This document shows, in pieces, positions 44,322-52,217 of a DNA stretch of 64,000 nucleotides. Numbering within the stretch: position 1 is the first letter of the stretch; every line of letters starts with the position of its first letter. The stretch comes from Paractinoplanes deccanensis (lineage in GTDB: Bacteria > Actinomycetota > Actinomycetes > Mycobacteriales > Micromonosporaceae). Made by a program: the position numbers and the translations under genes. Below the pieces are notes generated by a model. That model worked only from the letters and a program-made list of their open reading frames with translations. It was not told the origin of the DNA and did no database searches. The stretch lies in contig NZ_BOMI01000123.1 of assembly GCF_016862115.1 (NCBI RefSeq), forward strand, positions 1-64,000. The letters are read 5' to 3'.

Positions 44322-46796
44322 GTGACCTCGTACCGATCCCTGCACGAAGGTTGGACCGTCTCGGGAGGTGACCTCTCGGACATCCCGGCGACCGTCCCCG
44401 GCTGCGTGCACACCGACCTGCTCGCGGCCGGGCGGATCGACGACCCCTACCTGGACGAGAACGAGAACAAGCTCGCCTGGATCGGCCGGACGGACTGGGA
44501 CTACGCGACCACGTTCTCCTTCGCACCCGGCGCCCTCCCGCTCGGCGGCGACCGCACCGACCTGGTCTGCGAGGGGCTCGACACCATCGCGTCGATCACC
44601 CTCAACGGCTCGCCCGTCGGGTCGACCGCCAACATGCACCGCGGCTACCGCTTCGACGTCGGCTCGCTGCTGCGCGAGGGCGCCAACACCCTCGAGATCA
44701 AGTTCACCAGCGCTTACGCGTACGCCGAGGCGGAGCAGCGGAGGCTCGGCCACCGCCCCAACGCGTACGACGAGCCGTTCAACTTCATCCGCAAACAGGC
44801 CTGCAACTTCGGGTGGGACTGGGGACCGATCCTGGTGACCGCCGGCATCTGGCAGCCGATCGGGCTCGAGACCTGGACGGTCGCGCGGCTCGCCGAGGTG
44901 CGCCCGCAGGTGACCGTCGCCGACGGCACCGGCCGCGTCGAGCTGCGCGTGCGCCTGGAACGCGCCTCGGACGAGCCGGTCACCATCACCGCGACGGTCG
45001 CCGGCCGCAGCGCTCAGGCCACAGTGGACGGCACCGAGGCGTTGCTGATCCTCACCGTCGACGACCCGTCGCTGTGGTGGCCGCGCGGCTATGGCGACCA
45101 GCCCCTGTACGACCTCGACGTCGTCGCCACCTCCCCGTCCGGCGCCGAGCTGGACCGCTGGTCGCGGCGCATCGGCTTCCGCTCGGTGCGGGTCGACACC
45201 TCCGGCGACGGCTACACGCTGATCGTCAACGACGTGCCGGTCTTCGTGCGCGGCGTCAACTGGATCCCCGACGACGTCTTCGACAACCGGGTCACCCGCG
45301 ACCGGCTGGCGGCCCGCTTCCGGCAGGCGGCCGACGCGAACGTCAACTACCTGCGCGTCTGGGGCGGCGGCCGGTACGAGTCCGGCGACTTCTACGACCT
45401 CGCCGACGAGATGGGCTTGCTGGTCGGGCAGGACTTCCTGTTCGCCTGCGCGGCGTACCCGGAGGAGGAGCCGTTCCGCTCGGAGATCGAGGCGGAGGCG
45501 CGGCACAACGTCCTGCGGCTCGCGTCGCACCCGAGCCTCGTGGTCTGGACCGGCAACAACGAGAACCTGTGGGGCCACGAGGACTGGGACTGGAAGCCGG
45601 TCCTGAACGGGCTCTCCTGGGGTGCGGCGTACTACTACGAGCTGCTCCCCCGCGTCGTGGCGGAGCTCGACCCGACCCGGCCGTACTGGCCCGGCAGCCC
45701 GTACTCGGGCACGCCCGGCCGGCACGCGAACGATCCGGCGTACGGCACGTCGCACATCTGGGACGTCTGGAACACCGACGACTACACGAAGTACGCCGCC
45801 TACCGCCCGCGCTTCGTGGCCGAGTTCGGCTTCCAGGGCCCGCCGACCTACTCGACGCTGCGACGGTCCATCTCGGACGATCCGCTGGCGCCCGACTCGC
45901 CCGGCATGCGGCACCACCAGAAGGCGGGCGACGGCGACCTGAAGCTCGCCCGCGGCCTCGCCAACCACCTGCCGCAGCCGCGCGACTTCGACGACTGGCA
46001 CTACCTGACCCAGCTCAACCAGGCCCGCGCGGTGTCCTTCGGCATCGAGCACTTCCGGTCGCTGCGCCCGCTCTGCACGGGCGCGATCATGTGGCAGCTC
46101 AACGACTGCTGGCCGGTGACGTCCTGGGCCGCCGTCGACGGCGACGGGCACAAGAAGCCTTTGTGGTACGCGATGCGCGACGCCTACGCCGACCGGCTCG
46201 TCACCCTCCAGCCCCGCACCGGCGCCCCGCTGGAACCCGGGGGCCCGCTCACCGAGATCGAGCCGGGCGCGGTGGTCCCGCCGGCCGGCGACCCGTGGCT
46301 CGTCGCGGTGAACGACAGCCGTACCCCCTGGGCCTTCTCGGCCACGGTGACCCGCCGCAATCTCGCGGGCGACGTCCTGGCCTCGGCGGTGCTCGACGCG
46401 ACGGCGGGGCCCTCCGAAGCGGTGACCCTGCCCCTGCCCGCCGACCTGATCACCCCGGGCGACCGGGCGACGGAGTTCGTGATCGCCGAGATCGAGGGCC
46501 GGCGGACGTGGTGGTTCTTCGCCGCGGACAAGGACATCGCATGGCCCGCCCCCGACTACACGGTCTCGGTCGAGAGCGGCCGCTCCACACGGGTCACCGT
46601 GACGGCGGCGACGATTCTGCGCTCGCTGACCCTCTTCCCGGACCGCCTCCACCCCACCGCGGAAGCCGACCGGGCGGCGGTGACCGTGCTCCCGGGCGAG
46701 TCGGTCACCTTCACGATCGACTCGGACGTGGACCTGGACCCGGCGGCCCTGTCCCGCCGTCCCGTCCTGCGCTGCGTCAACGACGTGGTGCACTGA
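44322..46796 (+). CDS. GH2 beta-mannosidase
   Basis: An 824-residue cytoplasmic glycoside hydrolase (no signal peptide). The jelly-roll N-domain contains IRKQACNFGWDWGPILVTAG, characteristic of beta-mannosidases. The barrel carries FVRGVNWIPDDVF, the acid/base Glu in VVWTGNNENLWGHEDW and the nucleophile in RFVAEFGFQGPP. It removes terminal beta-mannose from imported manno-oligosaccharides or N-glycan cores. GTG 44322 follows GAAGGAGA. Being last in a LacI-controlled ABC operon defines a beta-mannoside import and cleavage unit. Confidence 0.92.
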   Translation: MTSYRSLHEGWTVSGGDLSDIPATVPGCVHTDLLAAGRIDDPYLDENENKLAWIGRTDWDYATTFSFAPGALPLGGDRTDLVCEGLDTIASITLNGSPVGSTANMHRGYRFDVGSLLREGANTLEIKFTSAYAYAEAEQRRLGHRPNAYDEPFNFIRKQACNFGWDWGPILVTAGIWQPIGLETWTVARLAEVRPQVTVADGTGRVELRVRLERASDEPVTITATVAGRSAQATVDGTEALLILTVDDPSLWWPRGYGDQPLYDLDVVATSPSGAELDRWSRRIGFRSVRVDTSGDGYTLIVNDVPVFVRGVNWIPDDVFDNRVTRDRLAARFRQAADANVNYLRVWGGGRYESGDFYDLADEMGLLVGQDFLFACAAYPEEEPFRSEIEAEARHNVLRLASHPSLVVWTGNNENLWGHEDWDWKPVLNGLSWGAAYYYELLPRVVAELDPTRPYWPGSPYSGTPGRHANDPAYGTSHIWDVWNTDDYTKYAAYRPRFVAEFGFQGPPTYSTLRRSISDDPLAPDSPGMRHHQKAGDGDLKLARGLANHLPQPRDFDDWHYLTQLNQARAVSFGIEHFRSLRPLCTGAIMWQLNDCWPVTSWAAVDGDGHKKPLWYAMRDAYADRLVTLQPRTGAPLEPGGPLTEIEPGAVVPPAGDPWLVAVNDSRTPWAFSATVTRRNLAGDVLASAVLDATAGPSEAVTLPLPADLITPGDRATEFVIAEIEGRRTWWFFAADKDIAWPAPDYTVSVESGRSTRVTVTAATILRSLTLFPDRLHPTAEADRAAVTVLPGESVTFTIDSDVDLDPAALSRRPVLRCVNDVVH

Positions 46797-46803
46797 GCCG
46801 GCT

Positions 46804-46834
46804 CGGCGCTCCCAGTCCCACCCTGGGAGCGCCG
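46804..46834 (+). terminator. Terminator after beta-mannosidase operon
   Basis: A 12-bp perfect stem (46804-46815 / 46823-46834) with a 7-nt loop lies 8 bp after the beta-mannosidase stop codon. No U-tract follows. Confidence 0.75.
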
Positions 46835-46911
46835 GGTCCCACCTCGCCTCTGGGCCGGCCTCCCGTTTCACGCCGCCTTCTGTGGCCCCTCGAACTCTTT
46901 GTGGCCTTTGC

Positions 46912-47022
46912 CCAGCCGCCCTCGCTGCCGCACCTCCGCGGCCCTTGACCAGCCACCCTCGCTGCCGCACCTCCGCGGCCCTTGACCAGCCACCCTCGCT
47001 GGCGCACCTCCGCGGCCCTTGA
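46912..47022. repeat. 37-bp tandem repeat, three copies
   Basis: Three head-to-tail copies of a 37-bp unit begin at 46912, 46949 and 46986 (each starts CCAGCC and ends CGCGGCCCTTGA), with a degraded fourth from 47023. They lie between the beta-mannosidase terminator and the MarR gene end. No coding function is seen; 37 is not a multiple of three. Confidence 0.85.
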
Positions 47023-47067
47023 CCGGCGGCCCTCGCCCCTTCGCCCCGCGTTCCTGCCTCGCGCGCC

Positions 47068-47517
47068 CTATTCCTCCCGGTCGCCGCTGAGGGCCGCCAC
47101 GCAGCCGGCCAGATCGGCGAGCAGGCGCCGCTTCTCGGCCGCCGACAACGCGGCGGTCATCCGCCCCTCCACGGCCGCGACGATGCCGCTCGCCTGGGCG
47201 AGAATCTCGCGCCCGGCCTGCGTCAGCTGTGTCGGCAGGGCCCGGCCCTGCGGAGCCGCCGCGGCCCGTTCCAGCAGCCCGCGCTCCTCCAGCCCCAGCA
47301 GGACGGCGTGCATCGACTGCCGCGTCACGAAGGTGCCCCGCGCCAACTCGGCCGCGGACAGGCCGGGCCGTTGCCCGAGCAGTTCGAGGCACGAGTACTG
47401 CGACACCGACAGCCCCAGCGGCCGCAGCCCCGCGTCCATGGCCGTGCGCAGCGCGACCGCCGCCTGCTTTAACGCGTAGCCCACCGACAGGTCGAGGTCG
47501 CCCACTCCTTGCGTCAT
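47068..47517 (-). CDS. MarR-family transcriptional regulator
   Basis: A 149-residue winged-helix regulator: LGLSVSQYSCLELLGQRPGL, AAELARGTFVTRQSMHAVLL, LEERGLLERAAAAPQGRALP, then LTQAGREILAQASGIV. The ATG at 47517 was chosen because the palindrome TGTCAG-N4-CTGACA overlaps it, and upstream codons would run through the operators. It is divergent from the glyoxalase gene and probably represses both. Confidence 0.88.
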   Translation of the reverse strand: MTQGVGDLDLSVGYALKQAAVALRTAMDAGLRPLGLSVSQYSCLELLGQRPGLSAAELARGTFVTRQSMHAVLLGLEERGLLERAAAAPQGRALPTQLTQAGREILAQASGIVAAVEGRMTAALSAAEKRRLLADLAGCVAALSGDREE

Positions 47518-47562
47518 GTCAGCATCCTGACATAGTGTGGCTATGTCAGGACCCTGACATAG
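47517..47562. promoter_or_regulatory. Double MarR operator
   Basis: Two palindromes with the same core are present: TGTCAG-CATC-CTGACA (47517-47532) and CTATGTCAG-GACC-CTGACATAG (47541-47562, 9-bp arms). Both fit MarR dimers and together fill the gap between the divergent MarR and glyoxalase starts. Confidence 0.8.
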
Positions 47563-47581
47563 CCACGTAAGGAGAACTCCC

Positions 47582-47953
47582 ATGCCGGTCACCGGACCCG
47601 ACTTCCTCGCCCTGCAGGTGCGCGACCTCGACGCCGCCGCCGACTTCTACGAGAAGCGCCTCGGCCTGCGCCGCGCCCCGGTCAGCCCGCCGCACGCCGT
47701 CGTCTTCGCCACCACCCCCATCGCCTTCGCCGTGCGCGAGCCCCAGCCCGGCGTCGACCTCGACGCCGCCACCCCACACCCCGGCACCGGCGTCGCCCTG
47801 TGGCTGCACGCCGACGACGCCCAGTCCCTGCACGACAACCTCGCCGCCACCGGCGTGCCGATCGTCGCCGCCCCCATCGACGGCCCGTTCGGCCGCACCT
47901 TCACCTTCCGCGACCCCGACGGCTACGCCATCACCATCCACGACAAGGCATAG
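47582..47953 (+). CDS. VOC/glyoxalase family protein
   Basis: A 123-residue single-module pair protein: DFLALQVRDLDAAADFYEKR, GTGVALWLHADDAQSLHDNL, then FRDPDGYAITIHDKA. This is the vicinal-oxygen-chelate fold used by glyoxalases, dioxygenases and antibiotic-binding proteins; the activity cannot be settled. TAAGGAG precedes the ATG. Control by the divergent MarR regulator suggests a response to a small toxic ligand. Confidence 0.85.
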   Translation: MPVTGPDFLALQVRDLDAAADFYEKRLGLRRAPVSPPHAVVFATTPIAFAVREPQPGVDLDAATPHPGTGVALWLHADDAQSLHDNLAATGVPIVAAPIDGPFGRTFTFRDPDGYAITIHDKA

Positions 47954-48109
47954 GGCGCCGCCTCCAGCAACCGGGCCCAGGGACGGCGGACCCCACCCTG
48001 GCGCCCGTCCTCAACCTTCCGGCCAGCGCGCCCCGGCCCTCCCCACGTCCGGACACGAACCAGCCCGCCTCCGGCCACCCGCTCCCAAACCCAGACGCAG
48101 AAACGAGCG

Positions 48110-48530
48110 CGCATCTCCGGCCCCGCCGCACACCCAAACCAGCGCACGTCCGCGACCCGCCGCCACACCGGGCCAGCGCGCTCCCCCGCCCCGCCGCCAC
48201 ACCCGGCCAGCGCACATCCCCGACCCGCCGCCACACCGGGCCAGCGCACCTCCGCGACCCGCCGTCACACCGGGCCAGCGCGCATCCCTCGCCCCGCCGC
48301 CACACCGGGCCAGCGCACATCCCCGACCCGCCGCCACACCCGGCCAGCGCACATCCCCGACCCGCCGCCACACCGGGCCAGCGGGCATCCCCCGGCCCGC
48401 CGCCAAATCCGGGCCAACGGAACCTCCCCGGACCCACCGCCACCCCGACCAACGCGCCTCCCCGAACCCACCGCCACACCCCCACCAACGGGCCTTCCCC
48501 ACCCGCCGCCACACACGGACACAGAGCCAG
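48110..48530. repeat. 36-bp degenerate minisatellite, about 11 units
   Basis: Roughly eleven contiguous units of about 36 bp share the core CCGCCGCCACACCGGGCCAG plus a variable second half (CGCACATCCCCGACC or similar). Because the period is a multiple of three, long open frames with 12-residue repeats appear on both strands, but codon usage, start sites and composition do not support a gene. The 1.2 kb between 47954 and 49171 holds this array, less ordered related sequence, and the gene-tail repeats from 48790 on. Confidence 0.8.
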
Positions 48531-48789
48531 TGCACCTCTTGTCACCCGCCCGCCATCCGGACACAGAACCAGCGCTTCCTCCACGGACCCGCCTCCACAT
48601 CCGGACATAGCGTCGGTGCGCCCTTCCCTTCACCCCGCCTTCCACATCCCGCGCGCCGCGTCGGCGAACTTCGGGCACCCACTGGAGGACGTCGACCGAG
48701 GCCCGCCGATCCAGCGCGTTCGAGGAGAACGGCGATCGCGGTTGCGGATTGCAGGTCGGATGGGGGTACTGATAGCGCCAGGTCTGCAC

Positions 48790-49171
48790 CTCGCCCGCAC
48801 GACACGGGGCCCAGTTAGGGCGCGGCGGCTCGCCAGGGAGTCACCAGTGCGTTCCGCGGCGGATCAGCGCGAACTCCCTGGCCGTCGTGGACACGGCTCA
48901 CAAGCCCGCTGCGGGCACCGCGCCCGCGCCGCACCCGCACGACAAGGCGCCCGGATCAAGCGCGCCGCCCGCACGACAAGGCGCCCGGATCAAGCGCGCC
49001 GCCCGCACGACAAGGCGCCCGGACCAAGCGCGCCGGCTCTCCAGGTAAGCCTCGATACGTTCCGCGACGACTGGGCAGCCCAACCCGAACCCCTGGCCGC
49101 CGTGAACACAGGTCACACGTTGGCTGAGAGCGCCACACCTGCGCCCCGCCCGCACGACAAAGGCGCCCGAC
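48790..49171 (-). pseudogene. Duplicated 3'-end fragments of the PAS-GGDEF-EAL gene with 34-bp repeats
   Basis: Two degraded copies of the end of the gene at 49172 lie just downstream of it. Copy at about 49031-49096 reads GQGFGLGCPVVAERIEAYLE on the minus strand, against GQGFALGRPAPAERIEAYLE in the intact gene. An older copy is at about 48827-48890. Between them a 34-bp unit (GCCCGCACGACAAGGCGCCC core) is repeated with starts spaced exactly 34 bp (core near 48937, 48971, 49005); it derives from the sequence that follows the intact stop codon. No start or complete domain remains. Confidence 0.75.
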
Positions 49172-51811
49172 TCAGGCGCGGTGGCTCTCCAGATAGGCCT
49201 CGATGCGTTCCGCGGGGGCGGGGCGCCCCAGCGCGAACCCCTGGCCGTAGAGGCAGCCGGCCTGGGCGGCGCGATCGATCTGCTCGGGTGCTTCCAGGCC
49301 CTTGGCGACGATCTCCAGGCCGAGGCGGCGGCCGAGGCTCACCACGACGTCGATGACCGCGGGGCCGCTGCCGGGGGTGGCTTCGGGCGCGGTGTTGGTG
49401 AGGGAGGCGTCGAGCTTGAGCATGTCGACCGGGAGCCGGCGCAGGTGGGACAGGGACGCCTGGCCGGCGCCGAAGTCGTCGAGCGCGGCTCGTACGCCCA
49501 GCTTGCGCAGGCCGGAGAGCGACGCCACGATCGCCGGGACGTCCTCAGCGATCCATGTCTCGGCGACCTCGATGACCAGGCGCTCGGGCGTGATGCCGTA
49601 GCGGCGCAGGGTGGCGGCGACCCGGTCGGGGAAGCGGGCCGTCAGTAGCTCGCGCGGGGCCACGTTGATGGAGAGCCAGAAGCCGTTGTCTCCGGTCGAC
49701 CACGCTGACAGGTGTTTGCAGGCCGTGTCGAGGACCCATTCGTCGAGATCGGCGGCGATGCCCACGGCCCGGGCGATCGGGAGGAGCTCGTTCGGCATGA
49801 TGGTGCCGAGGGTGGGGTGGCGCCAGCGCAGCAGGGCCTCGACGCCGGCCGGCTGGTCGTCGCGCAGGCCCACGACGGGCTGGAAGACCAGGTCGAGCTC
49901 GCCTCGCTCGACCGCGCCGAGCACCTCGCGCTCCAGGTCCATCCGGCGGTTGAGCTTCATCTCGACGTCGGGGTCGTACCACTCCACGCGGTCGAGGCCC
50001 AGCTGACGGGCGCGCTTGCGGGCCAGGTCGGCGTGGCGCAGCACCTCGTCGGAGTCGGCGCCACCGGCCAGCTCGGCCAGGCCGATGCTGGTGTGCACCT
50101 CGACGACCGCGCCGGGCAGTTGGTGGGGCTCGGCCAGGACGGTCGCGATGCGGGTGGCGAGCGCGTAGGCCAGCACCGCGCCGTCGGCGGTGAGCACCGC
50201 GAACTCGTCGCCGCCGAGCCGGGCGGGCACGTCGTCGTCACCGAGGAGCGCGCGCAGGCGGCGGCCCACCTCGATGAGGACCGCGTCGCCGGTCTCGCGG
50301 CCGCGCGCGTCGTTGATCTCGCCGAGGCCGTGCAGGTCGATCACGAGCAGCGTGCCCTGCCGGCCCGCGCGGCGCCGGTATGCCAGCAGGTCACGCATGA
50401 GCGCCCGCCGGTTCGCGAGCCCGGTGAGCTGATCGGTGTACGACAGCTTGTGCAGCGCCCGCTCGAGGTGACGCCGCTCGCCGATGTCGCGCACGTGCAC
50501 GACGAGGGCCGCCACCTCGGGCACCGACCGCTGGTCGGCGATGGTCGACTCGGTGTCGCGCCACAGCTCGGCGCCGTCTCGCAGGCGGGCGGTGACCAGC
50601 GCGGGCGGGCCGTCGGCGTGCTCGCCGGCCAGCACCGAGTCGATCACCTCCTGGGCGTCCGCCACGTCGTCGGGGTGGATCAGGTCGCGGAACGCCTTGC
50701 CCACCACCTCGTCGTCGGAGAGGCCGAACAGGCGGGACGCGGCCGGCGACTGCCAGCGGATGCGCAGCTGTTCGTCGAGCACGAGGGTGAGGTCGGTGGC
50801 GCCGGCCACCAGCGAGCGGAAGTGCGCCTCGGCGGTCTGGAGCTGTCCCGCGTATTTGCGGATGTCGCGGACCACGAGCAGCTCGCGCAGCACGAGCACG
50901 GCGACCATCGCGATGCCGAGGATGATGCTGGTCGGGTCGAAGCTGCGGACCTCGACGAGATGCCAGATCGCCGCGATCACGCCGACCGCGGCCGGGACGG
51001 CGAGCAGCGGGTAGCTCGCCAGGTATTGGTCGGGGTTGCGCGGTTCGAGCGGCGGCAGCGGCAGGTCGCGGCGGGAGCCGCCGTCGGCCGTCAGCGCGAG
51101 CCCGGCCACCAGCGGCACGCCGATCAGGGCCAGCGCGGCCGTGTCGCCGCGGCCCAGGGTGACCAGCGTGGCGACGGCGGACAGCCCGATGAGCACGGTG
51201 ATCGCCCCGGCGCCGCAGCGGATGGCGGGACGCCGGTGCGGCGTGCCGCGCAGCACCGAGACCAGCACGATCGCGATGCCCGTGGCGGTGATGAGCGTGA
51301 CCGGCAGGGTGGCCGCGTGCGCGTCCTTGACCGGCGGGATGAGATATCCGGCGAAGGCGATGCTGACGCCGAGGCCGAGCCCGTCGAAGGCGCGCCGGCT
51401 GTGCAGCGCCCAGCCGCGCCCGGCGCCGGGGAGCAGCAGGGTGCCGACGGAGTAGCACGCCGCGGCCACACCTAGCCCGGCCGTCGCCCACACTCCCGCC
51501 CCCGGCGGCGGCCAGGCGGGCACGATCGCCGTGAGGGCCGTCGCGAGGCCGCCCATGCCGACGAAGCCCGCACCGCGGCACGCCACGAACGTGCCGTCGG
51601 CGTGGTGGATCGCCAGGGCGGCGCGGACGAGGACCGCGGCGGCGACGAGCCCGTAGCCGCCGACCGCCACGGCCAGCGCGACCCGGCCCGGGACAAGCCC
51701 GGTCGCACCGGCCAGCAGAATGATCATGGCGAGGGCCGCGGGCACACCGAGCACCATCACCCGGCGATGAGACAACCGGGTGGCAGGTGCGGTGGGGGGC
51801 GGCACTGCCAA
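49172..51811 (-). CDS. Membrane PAS-GGDEF-EAL protein with degenerate motifs
   Basis: An 879-residue protein. About nine hydrophobic segments fill residues 18-320. A PAS domain follows (LVAGATDLTLVLDEQLRIRW to about 450), then GGDEF ([10 protein letters not shown] near 530-540) and EAL (GVEALLRW near 656). The GGDEF metal/nucleotide loop reads DLHGLGEIND instead of DxDxFKxIND. The EAL domain has DDFGAGQASL and, at about residue 837, Lys in VAKGLE where the AEGVE Glu is expected. Phosphodiesterase activity is therefore doubtful and cyclase activity uncertain; it may act as a receptor. The start is TTG 51811, or GTG 51805. Confidence 0.88.
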   Translation of the reverse strand: MAVPPPTAPATRLSHRRVMVLGVPAALAMIILLAGATGLVPGRVALAVAVGGYGLVAAAVLVRAALAIHHADGTFVACRGAGFVGMGGLATALTAIVPAWPPPGAGVWATAGLGVAAACYSVGTLLLPGAGRGWALHSRRAFDGLGLGVSIAFAGYLIPPVKDAHAATLPVTLITATGIAIVLVSVLRGTPHRRPAIRCGAGAITVLIGLSAVATLVTLGRGDTAALALIGVPLVAGLALTADGGSRRDLPLPPLEPRNPDQYLASYPLLAVPAAVGVIAAIWHLVEVRSFDPTSIILGIAMVAVLVLRELLVVRDIRKYAGQLQTAEAHFRSLVAGATDLTLVLDEQLRIRWQSPAASRLFGLSDDEVVGKAFRDLIHPDDVADAQEVIDSVLAGEHADGPPALVTARLRDGAELWRDTESTIADQRSVPEVAALVVHVRDIGERRHLERALHKLSYTDQLTGLANRRALMRDLLAYRRRAGRQGTLLVIDLHGLGEINDARGRETGDAVLIEVGRRLRALLGDDDVPARLGGDEFAVLTADGAVLAYALATRIATVLAEPHQLPGAVVEVHTSIGLAELAGGADSDEVLRHADLARKRARQLGLDRVEWYDPDVEMKLNRRMDLEREVLGAVERGELDLVFQPVVGLRDDQPAGVEALLRWRHPTLGTIMPNELLPIARAVGIAADLDEWVLDTACKHLSAWSTGDNGFWLSINVAPRELLTARFPDRVAATLRRYGITPERLVIEVAETWIAEDVPAIVASLSGLRKLGVRAALDDFGAGQASLSHLRRLPVDMLKLDASLTNTAPEATPGSGPAVIDVVVSLGRRLGLEIVAKGLEAPEQIDRAAQAGCLYGQGFALGRPAPAERIEAYLESHRA

Positions 51812-51941
51812 ATCGACGATCCTCTGTGATTCTCGCCGGGTGGGGGTGGTCGGGGCGTTGCACCGGTTAAACGACGCGTCCCTCGAACAGGTTACGGCCG
51901 AGTGAACCAGGCGCGCACGCCCAGATCGTCTGCTATGGACA

Positions 51942-52217
51942 TCAGCCCCCGGCGACCGACGGCAGCACCTGGATCTCGGAGCTCGCGGTCACCGGGGTCT
52001 CGAGCCCCGCGGTGCGACGGCTGTCCTCACCGTCCACGTAGACATTGACGTAGCGCCGCACCGCGCCCTGCTCGTCGCGGATGCGCCGGGCGAGCCGGGG
52101 CCATCGCTCGTCGACCTCGGCGAACACGGCCGCCAGCGTGCCCGACGCGGTGATCTCCAGCCGGGACGCGCCACCCGCCTCGGCGCGCAGCACGCCCGGC
52201 ACGAGGATGACCGGCAT
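51942..52217 (-). CDS. MoaD/ThiS-like ubiquitin-fold protein
   Basis: A 91-residue beta-grasp protein: MPVILVPGVLRAEAGGASRL, TLAAVFAEVDERWPRLARRI, RYVNVYVDGEDSRRTAGLET and the C-terminus ILQVLPSVAGG-type ending in Gly-Gly. A terminal GG is required for thiocarboxylate formation in MoaD, ThiS and related sulfur carriers. The ATG shares one base with the stop codon of the BNR-propeller gene (TGATG), so the two are co-translated. No E1-like (MoeB/ThiF) gene or molybdopterin gene is nearby. Confidence 0.85.
   Translation of the reverse strand: MPVILVPGVLRAEAGGASRLEITASGTLAAVFAEVDERWPRLARRIRDEQGAVRRYVNVYVDGEDSRRTAGLETPVTASSEIQVLPSVAGG

Noticed and set aside
44025-46970. Minus-strand open frame of over 900 codons
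   Set aside because: It is exactly antisense to permease 2 and the beta-mannosidase, which have full families of motifs; long antisense frames are common in GC-rich DNA.
48110-48530. CRISPR array
   Set aside because: The units are contiguous and degenerate with no unique spacers of constant length, and no cas genes are present.
47800-49356. Long plus-strand open frame of about 518 codons
   Set aside because: It runs through the glyoxalase gene out of frame and then through the 36-bp and 34-bp repeats; it is kept open by composition and by a repeat period divisible by three.
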